Below are positions 42,920 to 52,109 of a DNA stretch of 64,000 nt, piece by piece; within the stretch, counting starts at the first letter, position 1, and each line of letters begins with the position of its first letter. The translations under genes and the position numbers were made by a program. Source of the DNA: UBA12545 sp051024685. Its GTDB lineage: Bacteria; Bacillota; DSM-521; Neomoorellales; Neomoorellaceae. The stretch covers positions 1 to 64,000 of the forward strand of contig JAZHPA010000002.1 of NCBI GenBank assembly GCA_051024685.1, in the 5' to 3' direction. The notes under the pieces were generated by a model. The model did not search any database and was not told where the DNA came from. It saw only the letters and a program-made list of their open reading frames with translations.

Positions 42920-43813
42920 ATGAATTTGAACCAGCTAGAAACTTTTGTGATTACCGTAGAAAAAGGGACGCTTTCTGCTGCCGCCGAAGAGCTGCACCTC
43001 ACCCAGCCGGCGGTCAGCAAACAGTTGAAAGCCCTGGAAGAAGCCTTCGGACTGCGGCTCCTGGAACGTTCGGGCCGCGAGGTAAAGTTGACCGAGGGGG
43101 GGCGCATTTTTTATCGCCGGGCCCGCGAGGTCTTGCGTTTACTTGAGCAGTTGCGGCGGGAACTGGCCCAAGTGAGCAAACTGGTGAGGGGGGAGCTGCT
43201 GCTGGGGGCCAGCACCATACCGGGGCAGTATGTGCTGCCCCGCTTGATAGGTCATTTTAAAGCGCAATACCCCGGGGTGGAGGTAAAGTTGACCATTGGG
43301 GGTTCTGAGGATATTCTTCACCGCCTAGGGGAGGGGGAAATTGAGATAGGGGTGGTGGGAGCCGAGGAGCGGAGGAAGGGTTTTCTTTACCAGCGCCTGG
43401 TTAGGGACGAGTTGATTTTGATCCTGCCCCCCGACCATCCCTGGGCCGGCAGGCCTGCCCTGAAAGCAACTGAGCTCGTCGACGCGGATTGGGTGTGCCG
43501 GGAGGAAGGTTCGGGTACGCGGAGGGTGGTGGAGGACCGGCTTCGGGCTGCCGGCGTTGTTTTGCCAGCGGCCAGAATTGTTATGGAGCTGGGGAGCACA
43601 GAGGCCGTCGTGAACGCCGTGGAAGCGGGCCTAGGGGTTTCCATGGTGAGCCGCTGGGCCGCGGAAAAGTCCTTGAAGCTGGGCCGGTTGGCTACGGTGC
43701 CTGTGGAAGGGGTTAATTTGGAGCGCGATCTTTTCCTGGTGCACCGCGCCCGGGAGCTGAGTCCCGCAGCCTCGGCCTTTATGGAATTTGTACGGGGTTG
43801 GAGCTCGGCGTAA
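42920..43813 (+). CDS. LysR-family transcriptional regulator
   Basis: 297 aa. N-terminal winged HTH (LNQLETFVITVEKGTLSAAA, then LHLTQPAVSKQLKALEE) and C-terminal periplasmic-binding-like effector domain (LLLGASTIPGQYVLPRLIGH). It resembles the CysB/YtlI-like group, including members linked to selenium metabolism; the effector is not deducible. The ATG at 42920 gives the standard LysR length; the frame is open 18 codons earlier. Divergent from ldh, so control of ldh is possible. The acyl-CoA ligase and mob genes follow on the same strand. Confidence 0.9.
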   Translation: MNLNQLETFVITVEKGTLSAAAEELHLTQPAVSKQLKALEEAFGLRLLERSGREVKLTEGGRIFYRRAREVLRLLEQLRRELAQVSKLVRGELLLGASTIPGQYVLPRLIGHFKAQYPGVEVKLTIGGSEDILHRLGEGEIEIGVVGAEERRKGFLYQRLVRDELILILPPDHPWAGRPALKATELVDADWVCREEGSGTRRVVEDRLRAAGVVLPAARIVMELGSTEAVVNAVEAGLGVSMVSRWAAEKSLKLGRLATVPVEGVNLERDLFLVHRARELSPAASAFMEFVRGWSSA

Positions 43814-43920
43814 GTCCTCTGCGCGAGGGAAACCATGGATGAGCAAAAGTCGGGCTGGCCTGGGGTGCTAACAGGGACGCGCAACCTCACTATAAAAAAG
43901 AGGGGAGGCTTTAGAGAAAG

Positions 43921-45420
43921 ATGCGCATCTTTGAATTACACAGGCGTCACCAGGGGAAGGAAGGCGATACGGCCCTCATCTGGCAGGGCCAGACCATTAC
44001 TTACCGGGAAATCGACCGCCAAATTAACAGTTATACCGGCTATCTACAGTCCCTGGGCTTGGCCCCGGGCGAAAGGGTGGCTCTGTGCGCCCCCAATTCT
44101 CCCCAATTCGTTTACAGCTATCTGGGAACCACCCAGGCGGGGGCGGTGGTCGTCCCTCTAAATTTAATGCTAACTCTAGAGGAAATCGGCTACATTCTTC
44201 GCGACTCCGGGGCCAGTACTTTAATACTGCACCCGGCCATTCTAGAACGCCTGCAGGGTCGGGAGCTTCCCTCTCCGCAAGACTTAGGAATTAAGCGCTT
44301 GATCATTCTGAATGAGGAGACTTGCCGGGCCATTGCCGCCGCCCCGGATCCCGTAGCCGTACCTGTTCGCAGCAGCGAGGTGTGCACCTACCTTTATACC
44401 TCGGGTACTACCGGACGGCCCAAAGGGGCCATGCTTACCCATGACAATTTGGTGGCCAACGTCCTGGCCCTGGAAGAAGTATCGCATTTTGGCCCCGAAC
44501 ACAACTTCCTGTGTGTTTTACCCATGTTTCACAGCTTCTCCTGGACGGTAAACGTATTGCTGCCCCTCTACCTGGGCGCCCGCGTGACCATCAAGGGGGC
44601 CTTCCAGCCCAAGGATATCTGGCGCACGCTGGTAGAAGAAGACATTACCATCTTTTGCGGCGTGCCGGCTATGTTCACCGTATTGTGGCGCATGGGTGAA
44701 AAGGGGAAGTTTAAAGCTTTAAGATATGGTATTTCCGGTGGCGCTCCTCTGCCGGCCGAGGTCCAGCGGGGCTTTGAAGAAAAATTTGGCTGTCCTTTGG
44801 TAGAAGGCTACGGTCTTTCCGAGGCTTCACCGGTGGTTGCTTTAAACCCCTTGTACGGACTGCGTAAACCGGGTTCCATAGGCCTGCCTCTGCCGGGAGT
44901 AGAAGTAAAGGTGGTGGATGACAACGACAACGAGGTGTTGCGGGGAGAGGTGGGCGAGCTGGTGGTGCGCGGGGCCAACGTCATGCAGGGCTATCATAAT
45001 CTCCCCGAAGAAACGGCCGGCACCTTACGGGGCGGCTGGCTACATACAGGGGACCTCGCGCGGCAGGATGAAGACGGCTACTTATATTTGGTGGACCGCA
45101 AAAAAGACGTTATAATTCTAAGCGGATTTAACGTGTATCCCCGGGAAATAGAAGATGTGCTCCTCACCCATCCCGGCGTGCAGGACGCGGCCGTCATCGG
45201 GGTGGGGGATCCTTTGAAGGGAGAGACCATTAAGGCCTTTGTCGTCCTGCGTGAAGGGGCGGAAGTCAGGCCCCAGCAGCTCCAGGAGTTCCTGAAGGAG
45301 CGGCTGGCTGCTTATAAAATACCGCGTCAGTGGGAATTTGTGGAGGAGCTGCCCAAGAACGCTACTGGGAAGGTCCTTAAGAAGCTGCTCAAAGCTAAAG
45401 AAAAGGCAGGGAAGGATTGA
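43921..45420 (+). CDS. Acyl-CoA synthetase (AMP-forming ligase)
   Basis: 499-aa ANL-superfamily enzyme activating a carboxylic acid to acyl-CoA via acyl-AMP. Motifs: ATP loop YTSGTTGRPKGAMLTH, VEGYGLSEASPV, hinge YLYLVDRKKDVIILSGFNVY and the catalytic lysine in PKNATGKVLKKLL. Long-/medium-chain fatty acid ligase is likeliest by length and the KxxIxxxGxxxxP motif. It lies 107 nt after the LysR gene and 4 nt before mobA, so it seems to lead the mobA-moeA-mobB transcript, an odd functional mix. Confidence 0.9.
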   Translation: MRIFELHRRHQGKEGDTALIWQGQTITYREIDRQINSYTGYLQSLGLAPGERVALCAPNSPQFVYSYLGTTQAGAVVVPLNLMLTLEEIGYILRDSGASTLILHPAILERLQGRELPSPQDLGIKRLIILNEETCRAIAAAPDPVAVPVRSSEVCTYLYTSGTTGRPKGAMLTHDNLVANVLALEEVSHFGPEHNFLCVLPMFHSFSWTVNVLLPLYLGARVTIKGAFQPKDIWRTLVEEDITIFCGVPAMFTVLWRMGEKGKFKALRYGISGGAPLPAEVQRGFEEKFGCPLVEGYGLSEASPVVALNPLYGLRKPGSIGLPLPGVEVKVVDDNDNEVLRGEVGELVVRGANVMQGYHNLPEETAGTLRGGWLHTGDLARQDEDGYLYLVDRKKDVIILSGFNVYPREIEDVLLTHPGVQDAAVIGVGDPLKGETIKAFVVLREGAEVRPQQLQEFLKERLAAYKIPRQWEFVEELPKNATGKVLKKLLKAKEKAGKD

Positions 45421-45424
45421 GCCG

Positions 45425-46021
45425 GTGAAAGCTGGAGGTATTGCCCTGGCAGGTGGGAAAAGTTCGCGCATGGGTACCAATAAGGCCTTGCTGCCCGTTG
45501 GCCGGGATACCATGCTGGGGACGGTTGTCTCTGTTCTGAAGTCCCTTTTTCCGGAAACCCTGGTGGTAACTAATGAACCGGAATTATACCTGGAGTTAGG
45601 GGTGAAACTTGTAGGGGACATCTTTCCGGCCATGGGGCCTCTGGGGGGAATCCATGCCGGCTTGGTGGCTTCGCCATTCTGGTATAACTTTGTGGTGGCC
45701 TGCGATATGCCTTTTCTGGAGCCCCGGCTCATAGCTTTTATGCTGGAGCAGGCCGAGGGCTACGATGTAGTCGTTCCCCGGCTGGACGGTTACCTCCAGC
45801 CCTTGCATGCTGTCTATTCCAAGGGATGCTTACCGGCCATCGAGGACTGCTTGGGGAAGGGCGTTACCAAGATTATTGCCTTTTATCCGGCGGTGCGGGT
45901 TCGCTATATTGAAGCAGAAATTTTACGCCGCTACGGGGAACCAGAGAGGATTTTCTTTAATATCAATACTCCGGCGGATTTAGAGTTGGCCCGCAACCGG
46001 GCTCGGGAGGGGACGAGATGA
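45425..46021 (+). CDS. mobA: Molybdenum cofactor guanylyltransferase MobA
   Basis: Transfers GMP to Mo-molybdopterin to form the bis-MGD cofactor. 198 aa from the GTG at 45425, with AAGGA upstream. The GTP-binding start AGGIALAGGKSSRMGTNKAL is complete, as are GLGGIHAGL-type MGPLGGIHAGLVASP, VACDMPFLEPRLI and FFNINTPADLELA. Starts just after the acyl-CoA ligase stop and overlaps moeA by 4 nt (ATGA). Confidence 0.92.
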   Translation: MKAGGIALAGGKSSRMGTNKALLPVGRDTMLGTVVSVLKSLFPETLVVTNEPELYLELGVKLVGDIFPAMGPLGGIHAGLVASPFWYNFVVACDMPFLEPRLIAFMLEQAEGYDVVVPRLDGYLQPLHAVYSKGCLPAIEDCLGKGVTKIIAFYPAVRVRYIEAEILRRYGEPERIFFNINTPADLELARNRAREGTR

Positions 46022-47211
46022 TGGAACTGCTCCCTTGGGAGGAAGGGCTGGCCATCCTGTTGAGGGAGGTGGGCCCCCTCACACCCCAGAAGGTGCCTCT
46101 GCCGCAAGCCGCCGGACGGGTTCTGGCCCAGGAGATTGTGGCCGAGGCTCCTTTTCCCCCTTTTGCCCGGTCCCTGGTGGATGGCTATGCTCTGGGCGCG
46201 GCGGCTTCCGGGTACCGATTGATGGGAGAGGTACCGGCAGGAAGCCGTTATCATGGCAGCCTGGCGGCGGGGGAGGCAGTGCGTATTTTTACCGGCGCCC
46301 CGCTGCCCCCGGGAACTGCGGCCGTGCTGCCCCAGGAAGTGGTGGAGCTCCGGGAGGACGGGATGCTCAACATCCGGTCTTCATCCGCCGGCCGTCCTTT
46401 AAGCGCCTTCTGGCAACCGGCCGGGAGCGAGATAAGGGCCGGGGAGAAGGTACTGGCCACAGGTACGGTGTTGGGACCGGCGGAGATCGGTCTGTTAAGC
46501 GCTTTGGGTTGGGAAGAAGTTTTGGTTTATCCCCGGCCACGGGTGGCCCTGGCGGCCGTGGGCAGTGAGCTTAAAGAATTGGGGGACAGGACGGGTAAGG
46601 ACGGCTGGGTGGCCAGCAATCTGTACGCCCTGGCGGCAGGCTTCCGCTTGGCGGGAGCTGAAGTGTTCACCCTGCCCGTCCTGCCCGACCGAATACAAAC
46701 CTTGACGGCCGCCCTGGAGCCGTGGTTCGATAAGGCAGATTTGGTGGTGACTACCGGCGGGGCGGGAAAGGGAGATTACGATTTGGCCGCCCGGGCCTTC
46801 AAGGGGCTAGGGGCCCATCTCCTTTTTACACGCCTGAATTACCGCCCGGGAGGGGGAGTAATCAGCGCACGGAGGGACAGGATCCTTTTACTGGGCCTTC
46901 CCGGTACCCCTTCGGCGGCCTTGGCTGGCTTTTACTTGCTGGCCAGGCCGGTGGTGGAAGCCCTGGGAGGAAAACCTTCTGGGCCCCTGCGGTGCCGCGG
47001 GAAACTGGTCCGGCCCGTTTACAAGGAGCGCCGCCTCCGTACTTTCCTCTATGCCAGGGTGGAAAACTACAGGGGTCTTTGGCGGGCCGCGCCGGTCAAC
47101 CAGGACCGGGGTGCCCTGTTGGCCGGTCTGGGGGCCAATGCCCTGCTGGATTTACCTCCTGGGAAGGAGCCTATAGCGGAGGGTACGGAAGTCGATTTTA
47201 TTCTTTTGTAG
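46018..47211 (+). CDS. moeA: Molybdopterin molybdenumtransferase MoeA
   Basis: Inserts molybdate (or tungstate in some organisms) into adenylylated molybdopterin. 397 aa; PFARSLVDGYALG, GEAVRIFTGAPLPPGTAAVL, TGTVLGPAEIGLLSALGWEE, the phosphate/GXGG region VVTTGGAGKGDYD, and PGTPSAALAGFYLLARPVVE all fit. It overlaps mobA by 4 nt and precedes mobB by 12 nt, forming a Mo/W cofactor cluster about 10 kb from the AOR genes. Confidence 0.93.
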   Translation: MMELLPWEEGLAILLREVGPLTPQKVPLPQAAGRVLAQEIVAEAPFPPFARSLVDGYALGAAASGYRLMGEVPAGSRYHGSLAAGEAVRIFTGAPLPPGTAAVLPQEVVELREDGMLNIRSSSAGRPLSAFWQPAGSEIRAGEKVLATGTVLGPAEIGLLSALGWEEVLVYPRPRVALAAVGSELKELGDRTGKDGWVASNLYALAAGFRLAGAEVFTLPVLPDRIQTLTAALEPWFDKADLVVTTGGAGKGDYDLAARAFKGLGAHLLFTRLNYRPGGGVISARRDRILLLGLPGTPSAALAGFYLLARPVVEALGGKPSGPLRCRGKLVRPVYKERRLRTFLYARVENYRGLWRAAPVNQDRGALLAGLGANALLDLPPGKEPIAEGTEVDFILL

Positions 47212-47223
47212 AGGAGTGAGGGT

Positions 47224-47727
47224 ATGATCCCAATTATATCGGTAGTGGGCAAATCCGACACGGGAAAAACCACCCTGCTTACCAAACTGTTACCTGAACT
47301 CAAGGCCCGCGGGTACCGGGTAGCGACCATCAAGCACGATACCCACGGCTTCGACATCGATAAGCCGGGCAAAGATACCTGGAAACATGCCGAAGCGGGA
47401 GCCGACATTGTGGTGATTTCTTCGCCCGCCAAGGTGGCCCTCATTGAGAAAGTGCCCCGGGAGCTTACTTTGGATGAGGTGGCCGAGCGTATTCGGGGTG
47501 TGGACCTCATTATTACGGAAGGGTACAAGCGGGGAAACAAGCCCAAAATAGAGGTTCACCGGGCGGCAGTTGGCGGCGACCTCCTCTGCACCGAAGAAGA
47601 GCTTCTGGCGGTGGTGACCGACGAACCAGTGCCGGTAAAGGCTCCTGCTTTTGGCTGGGATGAGGTGGCCGGTCTGGCCGACCTTATCGAGGAGAAGATA
47701 CTCCGTTCCAATTCCCCTTCTCGGTAG
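47224..47727 (+). CDS. mobB: Molybdopterin-guanine dinucleotide biosynthesis protein MobB
   Basis: 167-aa P-loop GTPase-like protein that helps MobA deliver GTP. P-loop VVGKSDTGKTTLLTKLLPEL, IKHDTHGFDIDKPGKDTWKH with the metal-binding region, VALIEKVPRELTLDEVA and LIITEGYKRGNKPKIEVHR are all typical. Last gene of the mobA-moeA-mobB run. phoU starts 55 nt later and probably has its own ribosome site only. Confidence 0.93.
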   Translation: MIPIISVVGKSDTGKTTLLTKLLPELKARGYRVATIKHDTHGFDIDKPGKDTWKHAEAGADIVVISSPAKVALIEKVPRELTLDEVAERIRGVDLIITEGYKRGNKPKIEVHRAAVGGDLLCTEEELLAVVTDEPVPVKAPAFGWDEVAGLADLIEEKILRSNSPSR

Positions 47728-47782
47728 CGGTGAAAAAGAATATAATAGACTAAATAGCAACCCTGCCGGGAAGGTGGAGCAT

Positions 47783-48490
47783 ATGCAGAAGCCCTTGAGC
47801 GCCTACGACCGTGCCATTCTCCAGTTGGAGCAGGATATTATGCGCATGGGGGAGCATGTCCGCGCCAGCGTGGCCAAAGCTCTGGAAGCCCTCGTAAAGC
47901 AGGATGTGGTCCTGGCCCGGCAGGTCATCGAAGGGGATGTCCTCACCGACGACTGGAACTATTCCGTGGAAGAGAAGGCCTTGGAGCTCATTTCTCTGCA
48001 ACAACCCTTAGATAGGGATTTGCGCGCCCTGGCTACAGTCATGCGGGTGGGCCGGGAGCTGGAACGGGTGGGGGACTATGCCGTAAATATTGCGGAAACG
48101 GCGATCCGGCTGGCAGACAAAGGCCCCTATTTTAAACCCCTGGTGGACATACCCCGCATGGGCGAGCTGGCTCAGGCCATGCTGCACAAGAGCCTAAAGG
48201 CCTTCGTGGCCAGGTCTACCTCTACGGCCCGGGAAGTGATTCCCGCCGACGATGAAGTGGACCGGCTTTTTGAGAGCCTGTACGAGGAACTCATACAGTA
48301 TATGAAAAGAGGAGCCCAATTCGTAGATCAGGCCAGCTACCTCTCCCTGGTGGCGCGGTACCTGGAGCGGATCGCCGATCACGCAGTCAACATAGCCGAA
48401 ATGGTTATCTTCCGCGAAACGGGTATTCGACGCCCCGGCAATACTCCTGAATCTGGAGCCGGTTGTGCTCTAAACCACTGGAGGTCGTAA
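47783..48490 (+). CDS. phoU: PhoU-like phosphate uptake regulator
   Basis: 235 aa with two three-helix PhoU repeats. Conserved metal-binding sequences E/D-x-x-x-D appear as RVGRELERVGDYAVNIAET and ARYLERIADHAVNIAEM. It normally links phosphate transport to a PhoR-type sensor. The ATG at 47783 follows AAGGTGGAG. The neighbour six bases downstream is a Na/Pi transporter whose own tail resembles PhoU, so phosphate handling is the shared theme. No pst genes are in the window. Confidence 0.9.
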   Translation: MQKPLSAYDRAILQLEQDIMRMGEHVRASVAKALEALVKQDVVLARQVIEGDVLTDDWNYSVEEKALELISLQQPLDRDLRALATVMRVGRELERVGDYAVNIAETAIRLADKGPYFKPLVDIPRMGELAQAMLHKSLKAFVARSTSTAREVIPADDEVDRLFESLYEELIQYMKRGAQFVDQASYLSLVARYLERIADHAVNIAEMVIFRETGIRRPGNTPESGAGCALNHWRS

Positions 48491-48496
48491 GTTCAG

Positions 48497-50104
48497 GTGG
48501 CTACCTTTTACCTATTGACCGGCCTCCTGGGGGGGCTGGCCCTTTTTATTTTCGGCACTAACCTGGTGAGCGACGGCCTGCAAAAAGCGGCCGCGGCAGA
48601 AATCCAGAGAATCCTGGGCGCTTTTACCCGGTACCGGGTAGCGGGGATGCTGGTAGGGCTGGTGGTAACCGTTTTCCTGCAGAGCAGCGCCGTAACCAGT
48701 GTCCTCCTGGTAGGCTTCGTCAGCGCAGGTTTGATGAGCCTGGGACAGGCCCTAAGCGTGCTTTTGGGGGCGGCTATCGGTTCCACAGTTACCGTCCAGC
48801 TAATTGTTTTTCGCCTCAGCGACTACGCCCCCTGGGCGCTTATTTGGGGGCTCGTCCCTTACCTTTTGGCCCGGCGCCGGCGCTGGCGTCATTTAGGCCA
48901 AGCCATTATAGGATTTGGCCTCCTGTTTTACGGGGTCGCGACCATGTCGGCCGCTGTAGAGCCTTTAAAAGACTTCCCCAGACTGATAACCGATTTGGAA
49001 AGGCTGGCTTTCCGGCCCTGGCTTCTTTTTCTGGTTTCTTCGTTATTCACGGCTGTGGTACAGAGCAGCGCCGCACCTGTGGCCCTGGCCATTTCCCTGG
49101 CCGACCAGGGTCTTATAACCCTGGAGCCCGCCCTGGCCGTAGTCCTGGGAGCCAACGTGGGTACCACGGCTACCGGGCTTATCTCCAGCCTGGGGGCATC
49201 CCGTGAAGCCAAGCGGGTGGCCCTGGCCCATTTCTTTTTCAAAACGGCCGGTGCGCTGCTTTTCTTACCTCTGATTTCTTCCTTCGGTCGGCTGGCGGCC
49301 CTGACTTCACCCTTGTTAACTCGGCAGATAGCCAACGGCCATACCCTTTTTAACATCATCAACATGTTCATGTTTCTGCCCTTTACGCCCCGGGTGGCTG
49401 CTCTAATGCGCAGGCTGCTGCCCGATGTTCCCGGGGAGGAAAAGATTGCCAAATATCTAGATGATAGCCTACTGGAAGTTCCCGAGCTGGCCCTCATCCA
49501 GGTGCGCCGGGAAATCCTGCGTATGGCGGACGTCATACGGCAAGAAATGTTCCCCCGGGTTATGCAACCTCTGCCTTTGCGCGAAGTGGGCCTCACTAAG
49601 AGACTTCGCGAGGTGGACAACGTCCTGGATTACCTCTACCAGGCCATCGCCCGCTATCTGGCGCGCATAGCCGGCAGCCTGAATGACAAGGAAATCATGG
49701 AAAGGGCGCAGCTCTTGTATGTTGCCAACGATTTGGAACACATTGGGGACGTAGTGATCCAGATGGCCCGTCAGTGGCAGAAGATAGAAGAAACGGGAAT
49801 CGGTTTTTCCGAGGAGGGGCAGGCCGAAATCCAGGAAATGTACCGGCAGGTCCAGGAGAACTTTAACAACGCCATCAGGGCCTTCGCCCATAATGACCAT
49901 GGCCTGGCCGTCCAGGTAATCAAGAGCCATCCCCATATCCTCAAGCTGGAAAAAACTTTGCGCTTTTCTCATTTTCAGCGCCTGCAGCAGGAAAACCGGC
50001 TGAGCCTGGAGACTACTTCCGTCCATATGGAACTCATCAACCATCTTCTGCGCCTGAACAGCCATAGCGTGAATATTGCCCAGGCCGTAATGGGGATTAT
50101 TTAA
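48497..50104 (+). CDS. Na/Pi cotransporter family protein with PhoU-like tail
   Basis: 535-aa NptA/YjbB-type transporter. Two inverted membrane repeats carry the QSS motifs (TVFLQSSAVTSVLLVGF and FTAVVQSSAAPVALAISL) together with GAAIGSTVTVQLI and GANVGTTATGLISS. The C-terminal ~190 residues are cytosolic helices with PhoU-like sequences (LREVDNVLDYLYQAIARYL, ANDLEHIGDVVIQMARQW). It would move phosphate with Na+. Start GTG at 48497, six bases after phoU. Confidence 0.92.
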   Translation: MATFYLLTGLLGGLALFIFGTNLVSDGLQKAAAAEIQRILGAFTRYRVAGMLVGLVVTVFLQSSAVTSVLLVGFVSAGLMSLGQALSVLLGAAIGSTVTVQLIVFRLSDYAPWALIWGLVPYLLARRRRWRHLGQAIIGFGLLFYGVATMSAAVEPLKDFPRLITDLERLAFRPWLLFLVSSLFTAVVQSSAAPVALAISLADQGLITLEPALAVVLGANVGTTATGLISSLGASREAKRVALAHFFFKTAGALLFLPLISSFGRLAALTSPLLTRQIANGHTLFNIINMFMFLPFTPRVAALMRRLLPDVPGEEKIAKYLDDSLLEVPELALIQVRREILRMADVIRQEMFPRVMQPLPLREVGLTKRLREVDNVLDYLYQAIARYLARIAGSLNDKEIMERAQLLYVANDLEHIGDVVIQMARQWQKIEETGIGFSEEGQAEIQEMYRQVQENFNNAIRAFAHNDHGLAVQVIKSHPHILKLEKTLRFSHFQRLQQENRLSLETTSVHMELINHLLRLNSHSVNIAQAVMGII

Positions 50105-50192
50105 GCATTGCAATGATGCCCGGTAAGGTGTATGCTTAACTGGGCGCTAAAGCTTACAACTCAAGGAGACGGAGGAGGTAGAACAGGCATCG

Positions 50193-51047
50193 ATGAAAGG
50201 CCTTTGGGTAACCGAGTTACAGACTCCTAGTCTTGCTCTTTCCTGCCGCATCACGAAAACTTTACACCGGGAGAAAACCCCCTACCAGGAACTGGCGGTA
50301 GTGGAAACCGAGGCCTTCGGCCGCATGCTCCTGCTGGACGATGTGATTCAGACCACGGTTAAGGATGAATTCGTCTACCATGAGATGATCTCCCATGTTC
50401 CCCTCAATACACATCCTCATCCCCGGGAAGTTCTGGTTATAGGCGGCGGAGACGGTGGGGCCATCCGGGAAATCATTAAACATTCCAAAGTAGAACGCGC
50501 CGTTTTGGTGGAGATCGATGCGCGGGTGGTGGCGAATGCCCGTGAGTACTTGCCGGAGATATCCTGCGGGCTGGACGATGCCCGGGTGGAGATAAGATTT
50601 GAGGATGGTATAGAGCATGTCCGCCAGGTCCAGGGCCAGTACGATGTGATTATCGTTGATTCGACCGACCCGGTGGGCCCGGCGGCGGGGCTCTTTGCCC
50701 GCGAATTTTACCAAAATGTGTACCACGCCTTGAAGCCCGACGGCCTCTTTGTGGCCCAGACGGAATCGCCCTTTTTCAACGCCGAGTTTATCCGTCGTGT
50801 GCAGAGGGACATAGCCAGCGTCTTTCCCCTGGCCCGGCTTTACCTGGCTACCGTACCTACTTATCCTGGTGGGCTGTGGACCTTCAGCCTGGGCAGTAAA
50901 AAATATGATCCCTTAGCCGTGGACCCCCAGGAGATTGCCTCCCTCCCCACCCGCTACTACTCTCCCGAAGTCCACCGCGCGGCCTTTGCCCTGCCGCCCT
51001 TTGTCCAGGAAATCTTAAGGCCAGGTGAAGAAGAGGAGATTTTCTAG
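50193..51047 (+). CDS. speE: Spermidine synthase (polyamine aminopropyltransferase)
   Basis: Transfers an aminopropyl group from decarboxylated SAM to putrescine or agmatine. 284 aa; YQELAVVETEAFGRMLLLDD, HVPLNTHPHPREVLVIGGGD, the catalytic Asp region VIIVDSTDPVGPAAGLF, and PTYPGGLWTFSLGSK are typical. AGGAGG lies 15 nt before the ATG. It overlaps speB by one base. In thermophiles with speE-speB pairs the order can be agmatine to aminopropylagmatine to spermidine, which may hold here. No adometDC gene (speD) is in the window. Confidence 0.93.
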   Translation: MKGLWVTELQTPSLALSCRITKTLHREKTPYQELAVVETEAFGRMLLLDDVIQTTVKDEFVYHEMISHVPLNTHPHPREVLVIGGGDGGAIREIIKHSKVERAVLVEIDARVVANAREYLPEISCGLDDARVEIRFEDGIEHVRQVQGQYDVIIVDSTDPVGPAAGLFAREFYQNVYHALKPDGLFVAQTESPFFNAEFIRRVQRDIASVFPLARLYLATVPTYPGGLWTFSLGSKKYDPLAVDPQEIASLPTRYYSPEVHRAAFALPPFVQEILRPGEEEEIF

Positions 51048-51919
51048 TGCGGGATTTTGGCGAGGGAATAAGGCTCCTACGCGGGGGGACCTTCCTGGGA
51101 GGTACAGAGGATTATGCCGGAGCGAGGGTCTGTCTCCTGGGTTTGCCCTTGGACGTTACCACCAGTTTTCGTCCCGGGAGCCGCTTTGCGCCCCAAACTA
51201 TCCGGGCCGTATCCGAGGTGCTGGAAGACTTCAGCCCTACCTTGCGAAGGAACTTGGGCGAAGTACCTTTTTACGATTTAGGTGATTTGGATTTAATACC
51301 GGGGGATATAGAAGAAAATCTCCGCCGCATAGAAGGGTCAGCCCGGAAGATCTTGCAAGACGGCAAATTTCTGCTGAGCCTCGGCGGGGAACACCTGGTA
51401 AGCTACCCTTTAATCCGGGCTGTGCACCGCCGATACCCGGACCTGGCAGTGATCCATTTGGATGCCCATGCGGACCTGCGCGAGGACTACCTGGGGAAGC
51501 AGTACTCCCATGCCACGGTTATGCGGCTGGTGGCCGGGGATATAGGGCCGGACAACCTGTACCAGTTTGGCATACGGTCCTGTACCTGGGAGGAGCTGGC
51601 CTACGGTAGCCAGCAGACCAACTTCTTCTTGGACAAGATTCGGGAACCTTTGGCCCGTTTGGTGCCTCAATGGAAGGATCGCCCCCTTTACCTCAGTGTA
51701 GATATCGATGTGATCGATCCAGCCTTTGCTCCCGGTACGGGTACTCCGGAGCCGGGAGGCTGCCGACCCCAGGAGGTCTTTGAGGCCATCTACAACCTGA
51801 AGGGAAGCCGGGTGGTGGCCATGGACCTGGTGGAGGTCTGCCCGCCTTACGATAACGGTAACATCACGGCCATTCTAGCCGCCAAGATTATAAGGGAAGC
51901 CATTCTATGCTTCGGATGA
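51047..51919 (+). CDS. speB: Agmatinase (ureohydrolase)
   Basis: 290-aa arginase/agmatinase-family enzyme that removes urea from agmatine or aminopropylagmatine. Mn ligands are in LGGEHLVSYPL, VIHLDAHADLREDYLG, SVDIDVIDPAFAPGTGTPEP and MDLVEVCPPYDNGNITAILA. The GTG start overlaps the speE stop (TAGTG). The operon ends in a strong terminator at 51966-52002. Confidence 0.94.
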   Translation: MRDFGEGIRLLRGGTFLGGTEDYAGARVCLLGLPLDVTTSFRPGSRFAPQTIRAVSEVLEDFSPTLRRNLGEVPFYDLGDLDLIPGDIEENLRRIEGSARKILQDGKFLLSLGGEHLVSYPLIRAVHRRYPDLAVIHLDAHADLREDYLGKQYSHATVMRLVAGDIGPDNLYQFGIRSCTWEELAYGSQQTNFFLDKIREPLARLVPQWKDRPLYLSVDIDVIDPAFAPGTGTPEPGGCRPQEVFEAIYNLKGSRVVAMDLVEVCPPYDNGNITAILAAKIIREAILCFG

Positions 51920-51965
51920 CCCAAACTTCCCGGTTCACGAGGCCCATTAAGCCCGAGGGAATAAG

Positions 51966-52002
51966 ACCTGGTCTAACCTATGTTGGGGAGACCAGGTTTT
52001 TT
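51966..52002 (+). terminator. Terminator of speE-speB
   Basis: Perfect 9-bp stem ACCTGGTCT/AGACCAGGT, 14-nt loop, then TTTTTT. Confidence 0.95.
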
Positions 52003-52109
52003 CTTTGAGCCCTCCGAAAAGGGTCCTGCCTATAAAATGCCACCGTAAAACTAAAATTCCAGAGAAAAATCGCCGGAAGGGTTTTGCCTACGACCCAGAA
52101 GCTGCAGTG

